From: Thalassolituus maritimus
Lineage (GTDB): Bacteria; Pseudomonadota; Gammaproteobacteria; Pseudomonadales; Oceanobacteraceae
Reading direction: 5' to 3'
Assembly: GCF_900156675.1 (NCBI RefSeq)
Contig: NZ_FTOH01000003.1
Coordinates: 62,001-126,000 of the forward strand
DNA length: 64,000 nt
Made by a program: the position numbers and the translations under genes
Notes under the pieces: generated by a model
What the model was told of the DNA's origin: nothing
Seen by the model: only the letters and a program-made list of their open reading frames with translations
Database searches by the model: none
In this document: positions 61,436 to 64,000 of the stretch, piece by piece
Numbering within the stretch: position 1 is the stretch's first letter
How the letters are laid out: every line of letters starts with the position of its first letter

Positions 61436-63018
61436 AGCCATTACTACAGGTAAATAATCTGGTGATTGGAGCGGGCGGCAGTTGTCTCGTCGATGACGTC
61501 AGTTTTGAAATCAATGCCGGTGAAGTTTTCGCTCTTGTTGGTGAAAGTGGTTCAGGAAAGTCGCTCACCAGCCTGGCTATCATGCGTCTGCTCGGTGAAG
61601 GTTTGAGCATCAGGGGAGGTGATGTTCAGCTTGGTAGTGATTCATTGTTTGCTTTGAGCGAAACTCAGATGAACGCGGTGCGTGGACGCAGGGTTGCGAT
61701 GGTTTTCCAGGAGCCACAGAGCTCGCTCAACCCAGTACAGACCATAGGTAAACAGATCGGTGAGGTACTGATTCTACACCGGGGCAATGCTCCGGATACT
61801 GCCATTATCGAATTGCTGAACGAAGTCGGGATTCCGAACCCCGAAGAGCGCCTTAACTGGTATCCGCATCAGCTTTCAGGTGGGCAGAAACAACGCGTGA
61901 TGATTGCAATGGCATTAGCGTGCGAACCGGAACTCTTGATCGCGGATGAACCAACGACAGCACTGGATGTGACGATTCAGAAGCAGATTCTTGAACTTCT
62001 CAACGAACTCCGCCGTAGCCGCGAACTCGCTGTTCTGCTGATTACTCACGATATGGGCGTCGTTGCAGAAATGGCGGACAGAATAGCGGTAATGCGTCAC
62101 GGTAAAATTCTGGAACAAGCTGAGCGTTCACAGTTTTTCGTGAACCCCAGCCATGAATACAGCCGTCAGTTAATTCATGCGTTACCGCAACCTGACGACT
62201 ATCTCGAATATGAAACTCACTCGCCATTGCTGGATGTCCAGGACGTTAAAGTCTGGTTTCCTGAGCGGCGCGGGGTGCTTCAGCGTGTTGTTGGATATAC
62301 GAAAGCCGTCAACGGTGTCAGCTTTACTATCGGCCGGGGTGAAACACTGGCTCTGGTGGGGGAGTCTGGCTCTGGTAAAAGCACGGTTGGGCGGGCAATC
62401 CTACGTCTCGAAGATACGGCTGGAGGCACCATACGCTTCGACGGTGACGAGATCGGTCAATTGAATCAACGCAGATTCGCTTCTTATCGAAAGCGGATTC
62501 AGGTGATTTTTCAGGATCCGTTCTCTTCAATGAATCCGCGTATGACGGTCAGAGACATTATCGAAGAAGGAATGCTGAGCCTTGGTCTTGGTGGCACTGA
62601 CGAATCCCGGGAGACCCGGATTCGAGAGCTTCTTGAGCGTGTTGGCCTTGAGGCCGGGCACCTTAACCGGTATCCGCACGAGTTTTCTGGCGGGCAACGG
62701 CAGAGGATTGCAATCGCCCGGGCAATAGCAGTTGAGCCTGAATTAATTATCTGTGATGAACCGACCAGTGCGCTTGATGTGTCTATTCGTGGCCAGGTTT
62801 TGCAGTTGTTGCAGGAGCTGCAGGAAGAGATGGGGTTATCGTATCTGTTCATAACCCATGACCTGTCGATTATTCCACATCTGGCACACCGTGTTGCAGT
62901 CATGCGCAATGGGCAGCTGGTAGAACAGGGAGAGACCCGTCAGGTCATGACTGCACCGGTGCATGAGTATACTCAGCACCTTCTGCAGGCAGTACCTCGT
63001 ATTCCAGAGCACGCCTGA
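61432..63018 (+). CDS. Peptide ABC transporter ATPase with two nucleotide-binding domains (YejF type)
   Basis: A 528-residue fusion of two ABC domains. Each has Walker A GESGSGKS (about residues 37-44 and 308-315), signature LSGGQKQR or FSGGQRQR, and Walker [13 protein letters not shown] or [12 protein letters not shown]. Fusion of the OppD and OppF types is diagnostic of the YejF/microcin C group. It drives import of peptides or peptide-like compounds. It ends 59 bp before apbC. Confidence 0.95.
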   Translation: MKPLLQVNNLVIGAGGSCLVDDVSFEINAGEVFALVGESGSGKSLTSLAIMRLLGEGLSIRGGDVQLGSDSLFALSETQMNAVRGRRVAMVFQEPQSSLNPVQTIGKQIGEVLILHRGNAPDTAIIELLNEVGIPNPEERLNWYPHQLSGGQKQRVMIAMALACEPELLIADEPTTALDVTIQKQILELLNELRRSRELAVLLITHDMGVVAEMADRIAVMRHGKILEQAERSQFFVNPSHEYSRQLIHALPQPDDYLEYETHSPLLDVQDVKVWFPERRGVLQRVVGYTKAVNGVSFTIGRGETLALVGESGSGKSTVGRAILRLEDTAGGTIRFDGDEIGQLNQRRFASYRKRIQVIFQDPFSSMNPRMTVRDIIEEGMLSLGLGGTDESRETRIRELLERVGLEAGHLNRYPHEFSGGQRQRIAIARAIAVEPELIICDEPTSALDVSIRGQVLQLLQELQEEMGLSYLFITHDLSIIPHLAHRVAVMRNGQLVEQGETRQVMTAPVHEYTQHLLQAVPRIPEHA

Positions 63019-63043
63019 CTTATTGTTTTTAGCGGCGTACAAT
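63015..63043 (+). promoter_or_regulatory. Candidate promoter of apbC/mrp
   Basis: CTGACT (63015-63020, overlapping the ATPase stop codon) and TACAAT (63038-63043) are separated by 17 bp, 35 bp before the TTG start. A weak match; cotranscription with the ABC operon is also possible. Confidence 0.35.
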
Positions 63044-63077
63044 CCGGCCATCTTGTTTTCCTTCAGAGGTCTACCCG

Positions 63078-64000
63078 TTGGCTGGATTAACACAACCCCA
63101 GATTGAAGCCGCATTGAGCGGATACCATGATCCTTATCTCGAGACTGATCTTATTTCTGCTGGCTGCGTCCGCGATATTCGCATTGACGGTCCGGCTATC
63201 GAAGTCGACATTCATCTGAACTATCCCTCTGAGTACCTGAAAGGTGGTATTGCTCAGGTTCTTCAGACATCTCTTGAGAATATCGACGGTTGTCAGAGCG
63301 CGCGCGTCAATATTACCTGGGAAGTCGAAGAGCATAAGAGCCAGTCGGCATTGGAAGCGATCGCCGGGGTCAAGAATATTGTTGCTATCGCCTCAGGCAA
63401 AGGCGGTGTCGGGAAGTCGACAACCAGCGTGAACCTGGCATTAGCACTTGCCAAAGATGGCGCCAAAGTGGGCCTGTTGGATGCCGATATCTATGGGCCG
63501 AGCCAAGGCATAATGTTAGGCATTGAAGAGGGCACTCGCCCGGAAACCATCGATAACAAGTGGTTCGTTCCTGTTGAGGCGCACGGTATCAAGTCTATGT
63601 CGATGGCATACCTGGTCACCGAGAGTACCCCTATGGTGTGGCGCGGCCCTATGGTGTCGGGAGCTCTGATGCAGATCCTGACACAAACCCAGTGGGGGGA
63701 GCTTGATTACCTCCTGATCGACATGCCACCGGGCACCGGTGACATTCAATTAACCCTGAGCCAGAAGTTTCCGGTTAGTGGTGCGGTTATCGTGACCACA
63801 CCTCAGGACATAGCATTGGCAGACGCCCGCAAAGGCATTGAGATGTTCAACAAAGTGAATATTCCGGTGCTTGGAATGATTGAGAACATGAGCATGCATA
63901 TCTGTTCTCAGTGTGGTCACGCGGAGCATATCTTCGGACAGGACGGAGCAGAACGTCTGGCAGAAACCTACCAGACTAAAGTTCTGGGTTCTTTACCGCT
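63078..64000 (+). CDS. apbC: Iron-sulfur cluster carrier ApbC/Mrp, 3' end outside window
   Basis: The frame opens at TTG 63078 (AGAGG about eight bases upstream) and runs off the window after 307 codons with no stop. An N-terminal MIP18/DUF59 domain (LTQPQIEAALSGYHDPYLETDLISAG) precedes the P-loop ATPase: deviant Walker A SGKGGVGKST, DADIYGPSQG, LLIDMPPGTGDIQLTLSQ, and IENMSMHICSQCGH with the CxxC that holds a 4Fe-4S cluster between subunits. It hands Fe-S clusters to apoproteins in the cytoplasm. mrp is an alternative name. Confidence 0.95.
   Translation, partial: MAGLTQPQIEAALSGYHDPYLETDLISAGCVRDIRIDGPAIEVDIHLNYPSEYLKGGIAQVLQTSLENIDGCQSARVNITWEVEEHKSQSALEAIAGVKNIVAIASGKGGVGKSTTSVNLALALAKDGAKVGLLDADIYGPSQGIMLGIEEGTRPETIDNKWFVPVEAHGIKSMSMAYLVTESTPMVWRGPMVSGALMQILTQTQWGELDYLLIDMPPGTGDIQLTLSQKFPVSGAVIVTTPQDIALADARKGIEMFNKVNIPVLGMIENMSMHICSQCGHAEHIFGQDGAERLAETYQTKVLGSLP

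Overview
The window looks like chromosome of a marine gammaproteobacterium, most like the Oceanospirillales (Thalassolituus/Oceanobacter-type). This is inferred from the housekeeping set (valS-holC-rlmA-dapE, an rnfABCDGE operon with a long RnfC, purT, hpt, trhO, apbC/mrp), the many envelope-export genes and the family mix; no rRNA or other species marker is present. No rRNA, tRNA, CRISPR array, insertion sequence or phage is visible.

Layout. 1-1.9 kb is an AT-richer accessory cassette: the 3' part of an Imm11/DUF1629 immunity-like gene, a second gene of the same family broken by an in-frame TAG, and an endonuclease/exonuclease/phosphatase-fold protein. 1.9-5.0 kb carries a DUF3297 gene, a divergent ABM-like/WYL-regulator pair around a perfect inverted repeat, a HigBA-type toxin-antitoxin pair, and several dispersed palindromic repeats. 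5.0-11.0 kb is a minus-strand housekeeping block (dapE, rlmA, holC, a conserved hypothetical, valS). 11.2-12.4 kb has hpt and a lone CheX-like gene.

12.4-31.3 kb is an envelope-export region. A TetR-controlled operon (TetR, MMPL/RND-superfamily exporter, LolA-like protein, beta-barrel protein) starts at two tandem 13-bp palindromes. It is followed by a complete tripartite RND pump (NodT-type outer-membrane factor, adaptor, pump). On the minus strand lies a second adaptor-pump pair followed by a sensor histidine kinase, preceded by three inverted repeats. rluA-type pseudouridine synthase, a translationally coupled 51-aa ORF and a small outer-membrane protein follow.

31.3-46.1 kb is a mosaic of small metabolic and regulatory units: YkgJ and YqfO-like proteins behind a structured leader, two Nudix hydrolases, DUF3135, a gamma-carbonic anhydrase, DUF1289, purT, an SDR, a 7TM diguanylate cyclase, a MerR regulator with a Cys-rich ArsP-like permease, a DUF3833 lipoprotein, a VOC protein, TetR divergent from an MpaB-type oxygenase, a serine hydrolase and a metallo-beta-lactamase-fold lipoprotein. 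46.1-50.7 kb has a large PKD lipoprotein, trhO and a membrane protein behind a CRP/Vfr-like site. 50.7-56.5 kb is the complete rnf operon on the minus strand. 56.9-63.0 kb is a YejABEF-like peptide ABC transporter operon whose substrate-binding protein has both a lipid anchor and a C-terminal membrane helix. The window ends inside apbC/mrp.

Nothing seen is clearly a wholly new system. The best leads are the TetR-MMPL-LolA-like-barrel operon (possible envelope lipid export), the MerR/Cys-rich permease pair, the RND-histidine kinase operon, the TetR/MpaB pair with duplicated operators, and the structured RNA leaders. All functions are read from sequence motifs by eye; no database search was run.
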